Shown here: positions 16,203 to 25,458 of the stretch, piece by piece
Layout of the letters: each line of letters begins with the position of its first letter
How positions within the stretch are numbered: the stretch's first letter is position 1
Source of the DNA: an uncultured Ruminococcus sp.
GTDB taxonomy: Bacteria; Bacillota; Clostridia; Oscillospirales; Ruminococcaceae
DNA: 64,000 nucleotides
Direction: 5' to 3'
NCBI GenBank assembly: GCA_947624255.1
Contig: CANQJO010000001.1
Coordinates: 124,001 to 188,000, forward strand
Notes under the pieces: model-generated
Seen by the model: the letters and a program-made list of their open reading frames with translations, nothing else
Databases searched by the model: none
What the model was told of the DNA's origin: nothing
Translations under genes and position numbers: made by a program

Positions 16203-17260
16203 TGCCACAGGTAGATCCCAAAAAGCTGTCCGCCGCTCTGAAAAATGGCGAGCCGGAGAGATTGTATTATGTTTTCGGTCAGGATATAAATTCTGTCGAA
16301 CGTATGACACGTAAGATAATAAAAACTGCTGTCGGCGATGATGAGGAGCTTGCTCTTAACAGGCTGGACGGCAAAAGCCTTGATATCTCCGCTTTTCGGG
16401 ATATGGCTGAGATGATGCCGATGCTTTCGGAGCGCAACTGTATTCTTGTGAATGACTTCAACTGCGAAGAAAAAAAGGAAGAACAGATCAAGAGACTTCT
16501 TGATGCATTGAAAGATATCCCCGAAACAACGGTGATAATTTTTAACGTGACGGGTTTTCAGGTGAAAACTAAATACGACAGGAAGAAAAAGCAGAACGTT
16601 ATCGCAGACAAAAATAAAAAGCTTGCCGATGTCTGTGCGAAAAACGGCGTTCTTGTTGAATTTGCGGTAAGATCTCCCGGTGAACTTGCAAAGGAGATAG
16701 CTGTCTCTGTTTCAGCACGTGGGGGAATGATCTCGCTGAAAACCGCAGAACAGCTTGCAGATATGTGTCTATCCGACACGCTTGCAATACGCAGTGAGGT
16801 GGATAAACTCTGCGCCTATGCAGGCGGCAGGGAGATCACCGCAGAGATGCTCCGGCAGCTTGTTCCTCACTACAGCAGTGCCAACGTCTTTGAACTTGCG
16901 GACGCTGTGGCTTCATTCAACAGAAAAGCCGCTTTTGAAGCTTTGGACGAGCTTATGGCAGACAAGTCTAACAGGGGCGTTATTCTTGCGAATATCACCA
17001 ACTCTTTCCTTGATCTGTACAGAGTGCGCTGCGCAAGGCAGTCCGGCAGAACGGCAGATCAGGTCAAGCAGGATTTCGGCTATTATAACAGAGGTTTCGT
17101 CATAGACAGGCTCTATAGGGGAAGCCAGCGCATCAGTATCGAACGTCTCAGAAAATGTATTGTTATTCTTCGTGATACGTCTGTAAAGCTGAATTCCACG
17201 TCCTCAGATGAAAAGATCGTCCTTGAACAGATGGTCACTGAGATGCTCATGACACGGTGA
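16202..17260 (+). CDS. holA: DNA polymerase III delta subunit
   Basis: A 352-residue clamp-loader delta subunit. It opens with LYYVFGQDINSVERMTRKII, has the mid-domain EFAVRSPGELAKEIAVSVSA, and ends in the helical collar region. Starting at the ATG of 16202 places AAGGAGG 5 nt upstream and overlaps the comEC stop codon. Delta opens the beta sliding clamp. The polymerase, tau and delta-prime genes are elsewhere. The length is normal. Confidence 0.9.
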   Translation: MPQVDPKKLSAALKNGEPERLYYVFGQDINSVERMTRKIIKTAVGDDEELALNRLDGKSLDISAFRDMAEMMPMLSERNCILVNDFNCEEKKEEQIKRLLDALKDIPETTVIIFNVTGFQVKTKYDRKKKQNVIADKNKKLADVCAKNGVLVEFAVRSPGELAKEIAVSVSARGGMISLKTAEQLADMCLSDTLAIRSEVDKLCAYAGGREITAEMLRQLVPHYSSANVFELADAVASFNRKAAFEALDELMADKSNRGVILANITNSFLDLYRVRCARQSGRTADQVKQDFGYYNRGFVIDRLYRGSQRISIERLRKCIVILRDTSVKLNSTSSDEKIVLEQMVTEMLMTR

Positions 17261-17274
17261 TGCAGGAGGCTTCA

Positions 17275-17862
17275 ATGATAAAAATATCTCAGGCAATAAT
17301 AGTCGAGGGAAAATATGATAAAATACGCCTTTCTTCATTGGTCGATGCCGTTATCATCGTCACAAACGGTTTCGGCATATTCAAGGATAAGGAGAAGCTC
17401 GGGCTTATAAGATATTACTCACGTACCACGGGTATCGTCATTCTTACCGACTCTGACAGTGCCGGACGGCGCATCAGAGGATATATCAAAGGTGCTGTCA
17501 GTGACGGCGATGTGCGGAACGTATATATTCCCGATATTTTCGGAAAGGAAAAGCGTAAGACTCACCCCTCCGCTGAAGGCAAGCTCGGAGTTGAGGGACT
17601 TGATACAAAAACGCTGACAGAGGCTTTCGCCAAAGCAGGGATAACCTCGTCCACAGATGTGAAAGCTCACGATATCACAAGACTCACCATGTATGAACTG
17701 GGACTCAGCGGCGGTGCGGAAAGCAGTCTCCTGAGAAAAAAATTGCAGAAAAAACTGGGACTTCCGGAGCTTATGTCCGCATCTGCATTGATAGAGGTCC
17801 TCAATACTATGATGGGCAGCAATGAACTTAAAGAGACAGTCGCTGCTCTGAGGGAGGAATGA
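17275..17862 (+). CDS. rnmV: Ribonuclease M5 (Toprim, DUF4093)
   Basis: A 195-residue Toprim protein. It opens IKISQAIIVEGKYDKIRL with the Toprim glutamate in VEGKYDK, and the DxD is in ILTDSDSAGRRIRGYI. A C-terminal helical DUF4093-like half follows. RNase M5 matures 5S rRNA in Firmicutes. The ATG at 17275 has AGGAGG 5 nt upstream; earlier GTG/ATG codons overlap the holA stop. In Bacillus rnmV precedes ksgA, but here a membrane acyltransferase-like gene follows instead. Confidence 0.9.
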   Translation: MIKISQAIIVEGKYDKIRLSSLVDAVIIVTNGFGIFKDKEKLGLIRYYSRTTGIVILTDSDSAGRRIRGYIKGAVSDGDVRNVYIPDIFGKEKRKTHPSAEGKLGVEGLDTKTLTEAFAKAGITSSTDVKAHDITRLTMYELGLSGGAESSLLRKKLQKKLGLPELMSASALIEVLNTMMGSNELKETVAALREE

Positions 17863-17863
17863 A

Positions 17864-19243
17864 ATGGTATATAGCAGCCTGCTGTTCATATATGGATATC
17901 TGCCGGTATCGCTGCTTGTATACTGTGCAGCACCTAAAAAGCATCAGCCGCTGATACTCCTGCTGTTCAGCCTGATATTCTGCGGAATGAACGGCATTGA
18001 TGTCCTGCTGTTCATGGTGATCTACACGCTGATAAATTATTCGGCCGGAATTCTCATAAATCGCCTTGGTCACGATCATCGGCTCTCGGCACTACCGTTT
18101 GCCGCCGCTCTGATCTTTGATATTTTTGCGGTGTTCTTTTTCAGGGCAAATTTATTTCAGCCTTTGCGTGAGGCTGTAAATATCCCGGAGCTTTTCTTTC
18201 TGCCGGGAATTTCGTTTTTCACGCTCTCTGCCGTGGGAGTCCTCATTGATGTGTACACGGGGCATATTCCGGCAGAGAAAAATATCATCAGGTTCAGCCT
18301 TTATATTATGATGTTCCCAAAACTTCTCATGGGACCTGTACTGCGCTATCCTGCATTTGAAAAGGCACTTGACAGGCGCAGGGTATCTCTTGAAGAGATC
18401 GGCATCGGGATCGCTCTCTTCGTAAAGGGACTTGCAAAAAAGATCCTTGCTGCCGATTCGATGTATCTTCTTTATTCCGCTGTTAAAAGCGTCGATGTCA
18501 GGGAGATGCCTGCTCTTACCGCATGGCTCGGAATTGCAGCTTATCTGCTGTGTCTGTATTTTACGCTTTCGGGATTCTCGGACATGGGAAACGGTATCAG
18601 CCGATGTTTCGGACTCAGACTGCCCCAGAGCTTCAACTATCCCTTTTCAAGCACAAAGCTCAGATTTTTCGGTGCAAAATGGCACACACAGGTGATACAG
18701 TGGTTCAGACGATATGTGACTAAACCTTTCTCCGCACTCAGCCGTAACCGCATCTACAAAAAGCTCATTTTTGCCGCAGCATGGACGCTCTTCGGTTTTT
18801 GGTATACTTTCAGTGCGAACGGCGCTGTGTGGGGAGCGCTCATAGGCATGGGCATACTCATCGAGAACAGATTCAGCAAGGTGAAAAATCCTCAGATCAC
18901 AGGAGCTGTCTACACATTTTTTACAGTGCTGATATGCTCGGTCTTCCTTTCCGGTGACAGCATAACCTACTCACTGAGGTATCTCTTTGCAATGATCGGC
19001 GGCAGCAATGTTCTTGCGGATTCAATGACATTGTATCTCATCAAAAGCTACATTGTGCTTTTGCTGATATGTATGTATGCCTCTACCGATCTTTTCAAGA
19101 ATATGATGATGCGCTCAGGCAGGACAAGGCTGAAAGCTGCTCTCGGAGCTGCTGAGCCTGCGGTCGTATTGATACTGCTCATACTTTGCACAGCGCTCAT
19201 GTCGTATTACGGCAGCTCGGATACTCTCATCATAAGGCTGTAG
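17864..19243 (+). CDS. MBOAT (AlgI/DltB-like) membrane protein lacking the canonical WHG histidine
   Basis: A 459-residue polytopic membrane protein of the bacterial MBOAT family, which moves acyl groups across the membrane onto cell-surface glycans. Recognisable parts are LLMGPVLRYPAFEKAL, the FSGFSDMGNGISRCFGL segment and AKWHTQVIQWFRRYVTKPF with H274. The second signature, usually GLWHGxxxxFxxWG with the invariant histidine, reads FGFWYTFSANGAVWG with Y314 in its place. GGGAGGAATGAA precedes the ATG, and rnmV ends 1 nt upstream. The partner SGNH/DHHW gene follows after 14 nt. It might be an inactive or altered acyltransferase, or the motif may have shifted. A dlt function is unlikely because no dltA/C is present. 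Confidence 0.8.
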   Translation: MVYSSLLFIYGYLPVSLLVYCAAPKKHQPLILLLFSLIFCGMNGIDVLLFMVIYTLINYSAGILINRLGHDHRLSALPFAAALIFDIFAVFFFRANLFQPLREAVNIPELFFLPGISFFTLSAVGVLIDVYTGHIPAEKNIIRFSLYIMMFPKLLMGPVLRYPAFEKALDRRRVSLEEIGIGIALFVKGLAKKILAADSMYLLYSAVKSVDVREMPALTAWLGIAAYLLCLYFTLSGFSDMGNGISRCFGLRLPQSFNYPFSSTKLRFFGAKWHTQVIQWFRRYVTKPFSALSRNRIYKKLIFAAAWTLFGFWYTFSANGAVWGALIGMGILIENRFSKVKNPQITGAVYTFFTVLICSVFLSGDSITYSLRYLFAMIGGSNVLADSMTLYLIKSYIVLLLICMYASTDLFKNMMMRSGRTRLKAALGAAEPAVVLILLILCTALMSYYGSSDTLIIRL

Positions 19244-19257
19244 GAGGTGTCTTCATA

Positions 19258-20358
19258 GTGAAACAGACAAACAGGATAACCGCTGTCCTTACACTTGCTT
19301 TCATTGCAGCCGTCCTCATCGCCACTGTTGTGACAGGAGCAATACGTGGAAACAGAGCTTATGCAAATAAAGCAAATGCCGCTCCCGGCGAGGTGCTCGG
19401 CAGCATTATGACGGACTCCTTTGCCGGACGTGAGCAATGGCTCAGACTGAATGCGCTGATACGATCAAAAGCCGGAGAGGGGCTTGTGAACGGTGTCTAT
19501 GTGGGGAAGGGTATGCTTCTTGATGCTGAAAGCTCAGAGAGAAAAATACCTGCTGCGACCGCTGAACTTATAAACAGCTTTGTCAGCAGATATGACGGAG
19601 CGGTGTATTTTGCAGTCATTCCCACCTCATCGGGAGTTTACAGTGATATGCTGCCTCAGTATCTGTTGAAGTATCCCGAAAATCAGCAGATAAACCGCTT
19701 TTACGATCAGCTTGGAGGCAGCATCAGAAAAATAGATGCGTTCAACATTCTGAAAATGCTTAATGACAGCTACATTTTCTACCGCACCGATACTAAATGG
19801 ACGTGCTATGGGGCATACTGTGTGTACAGGACTGTTATCCAGAAACTCGGCTTTATACCGACAGCATATGACAAGTATACCATAAGGCATATCACAGGCG
19901 ATTTCAAGGGCAGTCTCTGTCTCCGGTCACGCTATAGCAATGTCAAGCCCGATATCATAGATGTATACGTAAATCCGGAGGGAGCAGAGGTCCTGTCATG
20001 CAGAGGTTACTATAATGACGGCAGCTCGGTGGAAAAGCAGCTCATTGATGAGCGGCTTCTTGACACAGGATATATGTACGATATATACCTCGGTGAGGAA
20101 GCACCTCTTGTTAAGATAAATACCTCGGTAAACAATGAAAGAAAGCTGTTGGTGATAAAGGACAGCATTGCCGACTGCTTTATCCCGTTTCTGATCGAGC
20201 ACTACAGCGAGATAGATGTTATTTCTCCGGAGCTGATCGACCGCCCCATAGAGGAGCTTACAGACACTGACAACTATGAACAGATATTGTTCCTGTTCAG
20301 CATTGAAAGTCTGGAGGACAGCAGTAAATTCCGCTGCCTTGCCGGACAGAAAGGATAA
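19258..20358 (+). CDS. SGNH/DHHW-family extracellular protein (AlgX/AlgJ-like partner of the MBOAT)
   Basis: A 366-residue protein with a GTG start (19258, AGGAGG upstream), an N-terminal membrane anchor (residues 6-28) and an extracellular SGNH-hydrolase-like domain. These proteins form pairs with MBOATs and transfer acyl groups to glycans. The usual DHHW/DTHW signature reads YRTDTKWTCYGAY, with D178 kept but K180 at the expected catalytic histidine; the nucleophile block VIKDSIADCFIPFL keeps S303. The stop is 4 nt before the SDR start. Loss of histidine here matches the loss in the MBOAT upstream. A sequencing error would need two base changes in one codon. Confidence 0.78.
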   Translation: MKQTNRITAVLTLAFIAAVLIATVVTGAIRGNRAYANKANAAPGEVLGSIMTDSFAGREQWLRLNALIRSKAGEGLVNGVYVGKGMLLDAESSERKIPAATAELINSFVSRYDGAVYFAVIPTSSGVYSDMLPQYLLKYPENQQINRFYDQLGGSIRKIDAFNILKMLNDSYIFYRTDTKWTCYGAYCVYRTVIQKLGFIPTAYDKYTIRHITGDFKGSLCLRSRYSNVKPDIIDVYVNPEGAEVLSCRGYYNDGSSVEKQLIDERLLDTGYMYDIYLGEEAPLVKINTSVNNERKLLVIKDSIADCFIPFLIEHYSEIDVISPELIDRPIEELTDTDNYEQILFLFSIESLEDSSKFRCLAGQKG

Positions 20359-20362
20359 TACT

Positions 20363-21130
20363 ATGAAAGCATTAGTTACCGGAGCGACCTCCGGGATAGG
20401 CAAATGTATTGCCCGAAGTCTCAGCCGCCGCGGCTGGGAGCTTATCCTCACCGGCAGGAATGAAACAGCGCTGAATGCTCTGAAACAGGAACTCGGAAAT
20501 GCTGAAACTATAACCGCCGACCTTTCCGACAGGGAACAGGTATTCATGGTGTACAGAGCCTGCTGCGAAAAAAATATTGATATGCTGGTGAATAACGCCG
20601 GCTACGGAGTTTTCGGACGCTTTGAAGAGTCAGATCTTGAAGACGAGCTTGATATGATAAATGTGAACATCACAGCGCTTCATATACTCACAAAGCTTTT
20701 TCTCCGGGATTTCAAAAAACGTGACAGCGGAATTATCCTGAATGTTGCATCAGTTGCCGGATTCCTTACGGGGCCGCTCCTTGCATCGTATTATGCCTCT
20801 AAGAACTATGTGCTCCGCCTGTCGCTTGCAATATATGAGGAGCTTCGCCGTGACCGCTCGAATGTGAGCATAACGGTGCTTTGTCCCGGACCTGTTGATA
20901 CGAACTTCAATTCCCGTGCAGGAGTGAGCTTCAGCGCAAAGCCCATATCTCCGGAGGAGGCGGCGGAATATGCCGTAAAAAAAGCACTCGCAGGCAAACT
21001 TTTTGCAATTCCCGGCATTGCCGTAAAGGCGGCATCTGTTGCACAGAGGTTCGTTCCGCATAAGCTGATGTCTGCGATCGTATACAATATCCGGCAGGCA
21101 AAAAAGACAGACAGCGGTCAGCAAAAATGA
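20363..21130 (+). CDS. Short-chain dehydrogenase/reductase
   Basis: A 255-residue classical SDR: cofactor motif TGATSGIGK near residues 6-14 (arginines following favour NADPH), NNAG at 77-80, S130 and Y143-x3-K147 as catalytic residues. AAAGGATAATACT precedes the ATG. The C-terminal LFAIPGIAVKAASVAQRFVP segment resembles SDRs of the YqjQ/DltE branch, whose members act on unknown lipophilic or cell-envelope substrates. It starts 4 nt after the MBOAT partner and overlaps the next gene (ATGA), so a shared pathway with the MBOAT pair is plausible but unproven. Confidence 0.87.
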   Translation: MKALVTGATSGIGKCIARSLSRRGWELILTGRNETALNALKQELGNAETITADLSDREQVFMVYRACCEKNIDMLVNNAGYGVFGRFEESDLEDELDMINVNITALHILTKLFLRDFKKRDSGIILNVASVAGFLTGPLLASYYASKNYVLRLSLAIYEELRRDRSNVSITVLCPGPVDTNFNSRAGVSFSAKPISPEEAAEYAVKKALAGKLFAIPGIAVKAASVAQRFVPHKLMSAIVYNIRQAKKTDSGQQK

Positions 21131-21666
21131 GAGATATAAGCTATCGTGTCGCTCTCGGAGGAGTGGTATCGGCACTCTGCCTTGTGACGATGTTCCTTGC
21201 CGGAGTAATACCTGCCCTGTATCTTGTACTTCCCATGGCGGCAGGAGTGCTCATGATGATAATTGCTGTGGAGGTCAGAAAAAGCTGGGCATTCCTCACT
21301 TATCTGTCAGTGAGTCTGCTCTCGATGCTTGTGACCTTTGATAAAGAAGCAGCTCTGATATTCGTCATGCTTTTCGGGCATTACCCCATTCTGCGAATGT
21401 ATATCGGCAGTCTTAAAAGCCGCTTTATAAAATGGCTGCTGAAGTTTGCTGTTTTCAACGTCTGCGTGCTGATGTATTTCTACACGACCGTGTACATCTT
21501 CGGGCTGGATCAAATGCTGGAGGAAATGAACGATTTCGGGCGTTATGGCGCATATTTTATGCTCGGCACGGCAAATATCGTCTTTGTGCTGTACGACTAT
21601 AATCTTGATTTCGCATACTATCTCTACCGTAAAAGACTGATGCCGAAATTCAGAAAAAATAAATAA
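21127..21666 (+). CDS. Small polytopic membrane protein, unknown function
   Basis: A 179-residue protein with about five hydrophobic helices (residues 8-30, 34-55, 60-85, 95-120 and 135-155) and a basic C-terminal tail (YRKRLMPKFRKNK). Its first segment resembles DUF2232/ECF-S-like membrane proteins, but no substrate signature was recognised. It overlaps the SDR stop codon by 4 nt, so it is translationally coupled to it. Confidence 0.75.
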   Translation: MRDISYRVALGGVVSALCLVTMFLAGVIPALYLVLPMAAGVLMMIIAVEVRKSWAFLTYLSVSLLSMLVTFDKEAALIFVMLFGHYPILRMYIGSLKSRFIKWLLKFAVFNVCVLMYFYTTVYIFGLDQMLEEMNDFGRYGAYFMLGTANIVFVLYDYNLDFAYYLYRKRLMPKFRKNK

Positions 21667-21683
21667 TTTTCAGGAGGTTTTAT

Positions 21684-23168
21684 ATGAACATCGGATTTGA
21701 TAACGAAAAATATCTTAAAATGCAATCGGAACATATCAGACAGAGGATCGCTCAGTTTGGCGATAAGCTCTATCTTGAATTCGGAGGAAAGCTCTTTGAC
21801 GACTATCACGCCTCACGAGTGCTCCCCGGATTCAAGCCTGACAGCAAATTACAGATGCTGTTACAGCTTAAAGATGACGCAGAGGTCGTTATCGTCATAA
21901 ATTCCGGAGATATCGAAAAAAACAAGATCAGGGGAGATCTCGGCATTACATATGACGTTGATGTTATCAGACTTTATAACGTCTTCAAAAAGATCGGACT
22001 TTACGTCAGCAGTGTTGTATTGACTCAGTATGACGATCAGCCTGCCGCTGCGGCATTTCAGAAAAGACTGGAGTCGCTGGGCATAAAGGTCTACCACCAC
22101 TACAACATAAAGGGATATCCCTCCAATACGAAGCTCATCATAAGCGACGAGGGCTACGGCAGGAACGAATATATCGAAACCACACGCCGCCTTGTTGTGG
22201 TGACTGCTCCCGGACCGGGCAGCGGCAAAATGGCGACTTGTCTCTCTCAGCTTTACCATGAAAACAAGAGAGGGATCAAAGCCGGATATGCCAAATTCGA
22301 GACATTCCCGATATGGAATCTTCCGCTGCGCCACCCGGTAAATATCGCCTACGAGGCAGCTACCTCCGATCTGAACGATGTGAATATGATAGATCCGTTC
22401 CACTTGGAGGCTTACGGAAAAACGACTGTCAACTATAACCGTGATGTCGAGATCTTTCCTGTTCTGAGCGCAATGTTTGAAATGCTGTTTGGTGAGTCTC
22501 CCTATAAATCGCCCACGGATATGGGAGTTAATATGGCAGGAAACTGTATCATTGATGATGATGCAGTCTGCCGTGCCGCAAAGGACGAGATAATCCGCCG
22601 CTGCTACACAGCTATGTGTGACCGCCGCAAGGGACTTATCTCCGAAGACGAGGTTTACAAACTCGAGCTTCTCATGAAACAGGCAAACGTCACCGTTGAG
22701 GACAGGAAAGTCGTAGCTGCCGCTATCCGTAAGGAGAATGAAACGCTTGCTCCTGCCGCAGCTATGGAACTTCATGACGGAACGATCATAACCGGAAAGA
22801 CCTCCAATCTCTTAGGAGCATCTTCTGCTCTTCTGCTGAATGCTCTCAAACATTTTGCAGGTGTCAGTGACGATGTACTGCTGATGTCTCCCGATGTCAT
22901 CGAGCCGATACAGGATCTTAAAGTCCGTCATCTGGGGAACAATAATCCCCGTCTGCATACCGATGAGACTTTGCTTGCGCTGTCGATATGCGCATCAACA
23001 GATGAGAATGCGAAGCGTGCTATGGACTGCATATCCTGTCTGAGAGGCTGCGAGGTACACTCAACAGTGATACTCTCCGCCGTTGATGAGAGAATATTCA
23101 AGCGTCTGGGAGTAAATCTCACCTGCGAGCCGAAATATGAAACGGAATATTCAAGACCTGTTTCGTGA
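21684..23168 (+). CDS. DUF1846 family protein
   Basis: A 494-residue soluble protein of the DUF1846 family, recognised by MNIGFDNEKYLKMQSEHIRQ, the nucleotide-loop-like TAPGPGSGKMATCLSQLYHE, and GVNMAGNCIIDDDAV. Family structures show a three-domain fold with a P-loop-like site, but the biological role is unknown. AGGAGGTTTTAT precedes the ATG. It is the last gene of the rightward run; its stop is 10 nt from the convergent deacetylase stop, with no obvious hairpin between. Confidence 0.9.
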   Translation: MNIGFDNEKYLKMQSEHIRQRIAQFGDKLYLEFGGKLFDDYHASRVLPGFKPDSKLQMLLQLKDDAEVVIVINSGDIEKNKIRGDLGITYDVDVIRLYNVFKKIGLYVSSVVLTQYDDQPAAAAFQKRLESLGIKVYHHYNIKGYPSNTKLIISDEGYGRNEYIETTRRLVVVTAPGPGSGKMATCLSQLYHENKRGIKAGYAKFETFPIWNLPLRHPVNIAYEAATSDLNDVNMIDPFHLEAYGKTTVNYNRDVEIFPVLSAMFEMLFGESPYKSPTDMGVNMAGNCIIDDDAVCRAAKDEIIRRCYTAMCDRRKGLISEDEVYKLELLMKQANVTVEDRKVVAAAIRKENETLAPAAAMELHDGTIITGKTSNLLGASSALLLNALKHFAGVSDDVLLMSPDVIEPIQDLKVRHLGNNNPRLHTDETLLALSICASTDENAKRAMDCISCLRGCEVHSTVILSAVDERIFKRLGVNLTCEPKYETEYSRPVS

Positions 23169-23178
23169 AAAATGAGCA

Positions 23179-24057
23179 TCATTGCTCCATAAGTTTAGCC
23201 ATATACTCCTCGGTGGAATAAAGTCCGCTGCGGTTGTAGCGGAATATTCCGAAAAGGCAGTCGGGATCACGGGTGATATAATTAGGACGTTCAAAGCACG
23301 TGAGTGTTATCATGATGCCGCATTCACGCAGCACCGGTATACTCTCACGGCTGAGACTTCCGAACGGATATGCAAAGGCTATGGGTGTTATTCCGGTATG
23401 CTGATGGATCTCTGTCTGCAAAAGGCCTATATCCTGCCGGAGCTTTTCGGCGTACTCCTCGTTTGTTTCGCCTGAGAGCTTCATACAGCCCCGGCGTTCT
23501 CCGTTCAGTGAGTGCATATCATAGGTGTGATTACCTATCTCCATACGTCCTGACGCTGCAAGAGCGGAGATATCCTCCCATGTAAGATATGAATAGCGAG
23601 AAACATGAGGATCGGCTGCGGCACATTCGTCGGTATATTTTCCCACTACGGAAACAATTGCGTGCATATCGTATTTTTCAAGGAGCGGCAGAGCTTCTGA
23701 AAGATTATTGTAGAATCCGTCGTCAAAGGTTATCAGCACCGGCTTTTCGGGAAGTCCGCCCGCTCCTGCGGTGTAATCCGCAAGCTGCTGAGCGGTGACA
23801 GACTCATAGCCGTTGTTTTTCAGCCATGCAAGATCGCTCTCCACCTGCTCAGGAGTAACAACATAATCCCTCGGAGTGCCGTCATAGACACTGTGATACA
23901 TGATAACAGGGAGAAATACAGGCTCATCATCAGAACTGTCTGCCGATGAAAAGATCAGCAGCCTGCCCACAAAAAAGAATATCACACATACGATAAAAAT
24001 TATAACATCTATGAACAGAAACTCCAGAAAACGCCTGACATTGCAGCACTCATACAT
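23179..24057 (-). CDS. Membrane-anchored polysaccharide deacetylase (CE4/NodB)
   Basis: A 292-residue protein: a short cytoplasmic start, one membrane helix (about residues 12-34) and an extracellular NodB domain. Metal ligand D113 lies in TFDDG (110-114) and the HxxxxH pair is H177/H182 (GNHTYDMH); the PVIMYHSV opener is typical of PgaB-like deacetylases. It likely deacetylates a GlcNAc-containing cell-surface polymer. The start at 24057 follows GAGGTGACTGCA; earlier in-frame codons have no ribosome site. It is divergent from the GHL10 lipoprotein, with an operator-like palindrome between. Confidence 0.88.
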   Translation of the reverse strand: MYECCNVRRFLEFLFIDVIIFIVCVIFFFVGRLLIFSSADSSDDEPVFLPVIMYHSVYDGTPRDYVVTPEQVESDLAWLKNNGYESVTAQQLADYTAGAGGLPEKPVLITFDDGFYNNLSEALPLLEKYDMHAIVSVVGKYTDECAAADPHVSRYSYLTWEDISALAASGRMEIGNHTYDMHSLNGERRGCMKLSGETNEEYAEKLRQDIGLLQTEIHQHTGITPIAFAYPFGSLSRESIPVLRECGIMITLTCFERPNYITRDPDCLFGIFRYNRSGLYSTEEYMAKLMEQ

Positions 24058-24164
24058 TGCAGTCACCTCAGAAAAAATATATGATGATCTTTGCCGAAAA
24101 ATGATATTTTTACGAGTGTTTGCAATGGGGTAATATTTCAGCCTCTGCCTGCATAGTATTATAG

Positions 24165-24191
24165 TGAACGTCAAATCGTTTTTGACGTTCA
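24165..24191. promoter_or_regulatory. Perfect palindrome between divergent deacetylase and GHL10 genes
   Basis: TGAACGTCAAA (24165-24175) and TTTGACGTTCA (24181-24191) form an 11-bp perfect inverted repeat around a 5-bp centre. It lies beside a minus-strand TATAAT (24163-24158). Position and symmetry fit an operator for one or both divergent genes; a leader hairpin of the GHL10 gene is the alternative. Confidence 0.55.
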
Positions 24192-24214
24192 TTTTAATTA
24201 CAGGGAGGTCGAAT

Positions 24215-25384
24215 ATGAAAAAAATACTTCCCGTCCTGCTGATGATGATCCTCTGTTCATGCGGAAGATCCCCCCATCAGGCAGACTCTCAGCCGGAGCA
24301 GACATCTGCTGTCAGCGAGACGGTAACTCAGTTTGTTCAGGATCTTCAGCATCTCCCGACAGAAGCTGCCGAAAGATATACTCCCCTGAATTATGACCGC
24401 CAGAGAGCCGTGTGGCTGCCCTATGTGCGGTATCCCGAATACATGACCGGAAAAAGCAGCAGCGAGTTTCGCACAGCCGTTGGCGAGCTTTTTTCTCAGG
24501 CGGCATCTCAGGGAATAAATACGGTATATGTACACGTACACCCATGCGGTGATGCTTACTATGATTCGGATATTTTCCCTGTGGGAAGCTGTCTTGACGC
24601 CGACTACGATCCTCTTGCGATAATGCTGGAGGAGGCTCATAGCCGGAGACTCTCCGTTCATGCGTGGATAAATCCGCTCCGCTGTCAGACTATCGAGGAG
24701 ATGAGGGAGCTTCCCGATGATTTTATCATAAAAAAGTGGACAGACACTCCCGGCTGCCATATAGTCCGGGAGGTGAACGGTCGGTGGTATCTTGATCCGG
24801 CGTGCCCCGAAACAGATGAGCTGATAAAAAGCTGTGTGGAGGAGATCATCGAAAAATATGATGTTGACGGTATTCATATTGATGATTATTTCTATCCCAC
24901 CACTGACACAGAGTTTGACAGGGAGGAATTTGAAGCCTCCGGCAGTGATGATCTCGCAGCATGGCGCATGGATAACTGCACTCGTTTTGTGAAGACGATC
25001 TATGATACCGTGAATTCCTGCGACAGTCGGGTGCTTTTCGGGATAAGTCCGCAGGGCAGTATCAGCGGCAACTATGAAAGTCAGTATGCGGACGTAAAGC
25101 TCTGGGGAGGAGTATCCGGCTATTGTGACTATATAGTCCCGCAGATATATTTCGGATTTCTTAACGAAACAAGTCCGTTTGACAAAACGCTTTCCGACTG
25201 GGAGGAGCTTGTCTGTCCGGAGGTGGATCTTGTGATAGGACTCGGAGTTTACAAAACGGGCAGGAATGACAAATGGGCAGGAGCTGCCGGAGAGACTGAA
25301 TGGATAGACGATCCCGACATAATAAAAAAGCAGGTGAGCCTTGTTGAAAACTCATCTGCCGAGGGGATCGCATTCTACCGGTAA
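24215..25384 (+). CDS. GHL10/DUF187 family 10-like glycoside hydrolase lipoprotein
   Basis: A 389-residue lipoprotein (lipobox MILCSC, cysteine near residue 14) with a TIM-barrel GHL10 domain: RAVWLPYVRYPEYM, VYVHVHPCGDAYYDSDIFP, VHAWINPLR, WYLDPACPE, IHIDDYFYP and FGISPQG are typical. Proteins of this family act on cell-wall or surface glycans; the exact bond cleaved is unsettled. CAGGGAGGTCGAAT precedes the ATG. The end (EGIAFYR) is a little short of many relatives. It is divergent from the deacetylase, suggesting shared control. Confidence 0.87.
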   Translation: MKKILPVLLMMILCSCGRSPHQADSQPEQTSAVSETVTQFVQDLQHLPTEAAERYTPLNYDRQRAVWLPYVRYPEYMTGKSSSEFRTAVGELFSQAASQGINTVYVHVHPCGDAYYDSDIFPVGSCLDADYDPLAIMLEEAHSRRLSVHAWINPLRCQTIEEMRELPDDFIIKKWTDTPGCHIVREVNGRWYLDPACPETDELIKSCVEEIIEKYDVDGIHIDDYFYPTTDTEFDREEFEASGSDDLAAWRMDNCTRFVKTIYDTVNSCDSRVLFGISPQGSISGNYESQYADVKLWGGVSGYCDYIVPQIYFGFLNETSPFDKTLSDWEELVCPEVDLVIGLGVYKTGRNDKWAGAAGETEWIDDPDIIKKQVSLVENSSAEGIAFYR

Positions 25385-25430
25385 TACCGGTCTCACAAAC
25401 GCTATTGCTCCCTGAGATAAGACAATATCG

Positions 25431-25458
25431 CAAAAAGCCGGGCGGAAACGCCCGGCTT
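25431..25458 (-). terminator. Terminator of the first GH9-dockerin gene
   Basis: AAGCCGGGCG (25435-25444) and CGCCCGGCTT (25449-25458) form a perfect hairpin with a GAAA/TTTC loop. Read leftward it ends in a T-run. Confidence 0.85.
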
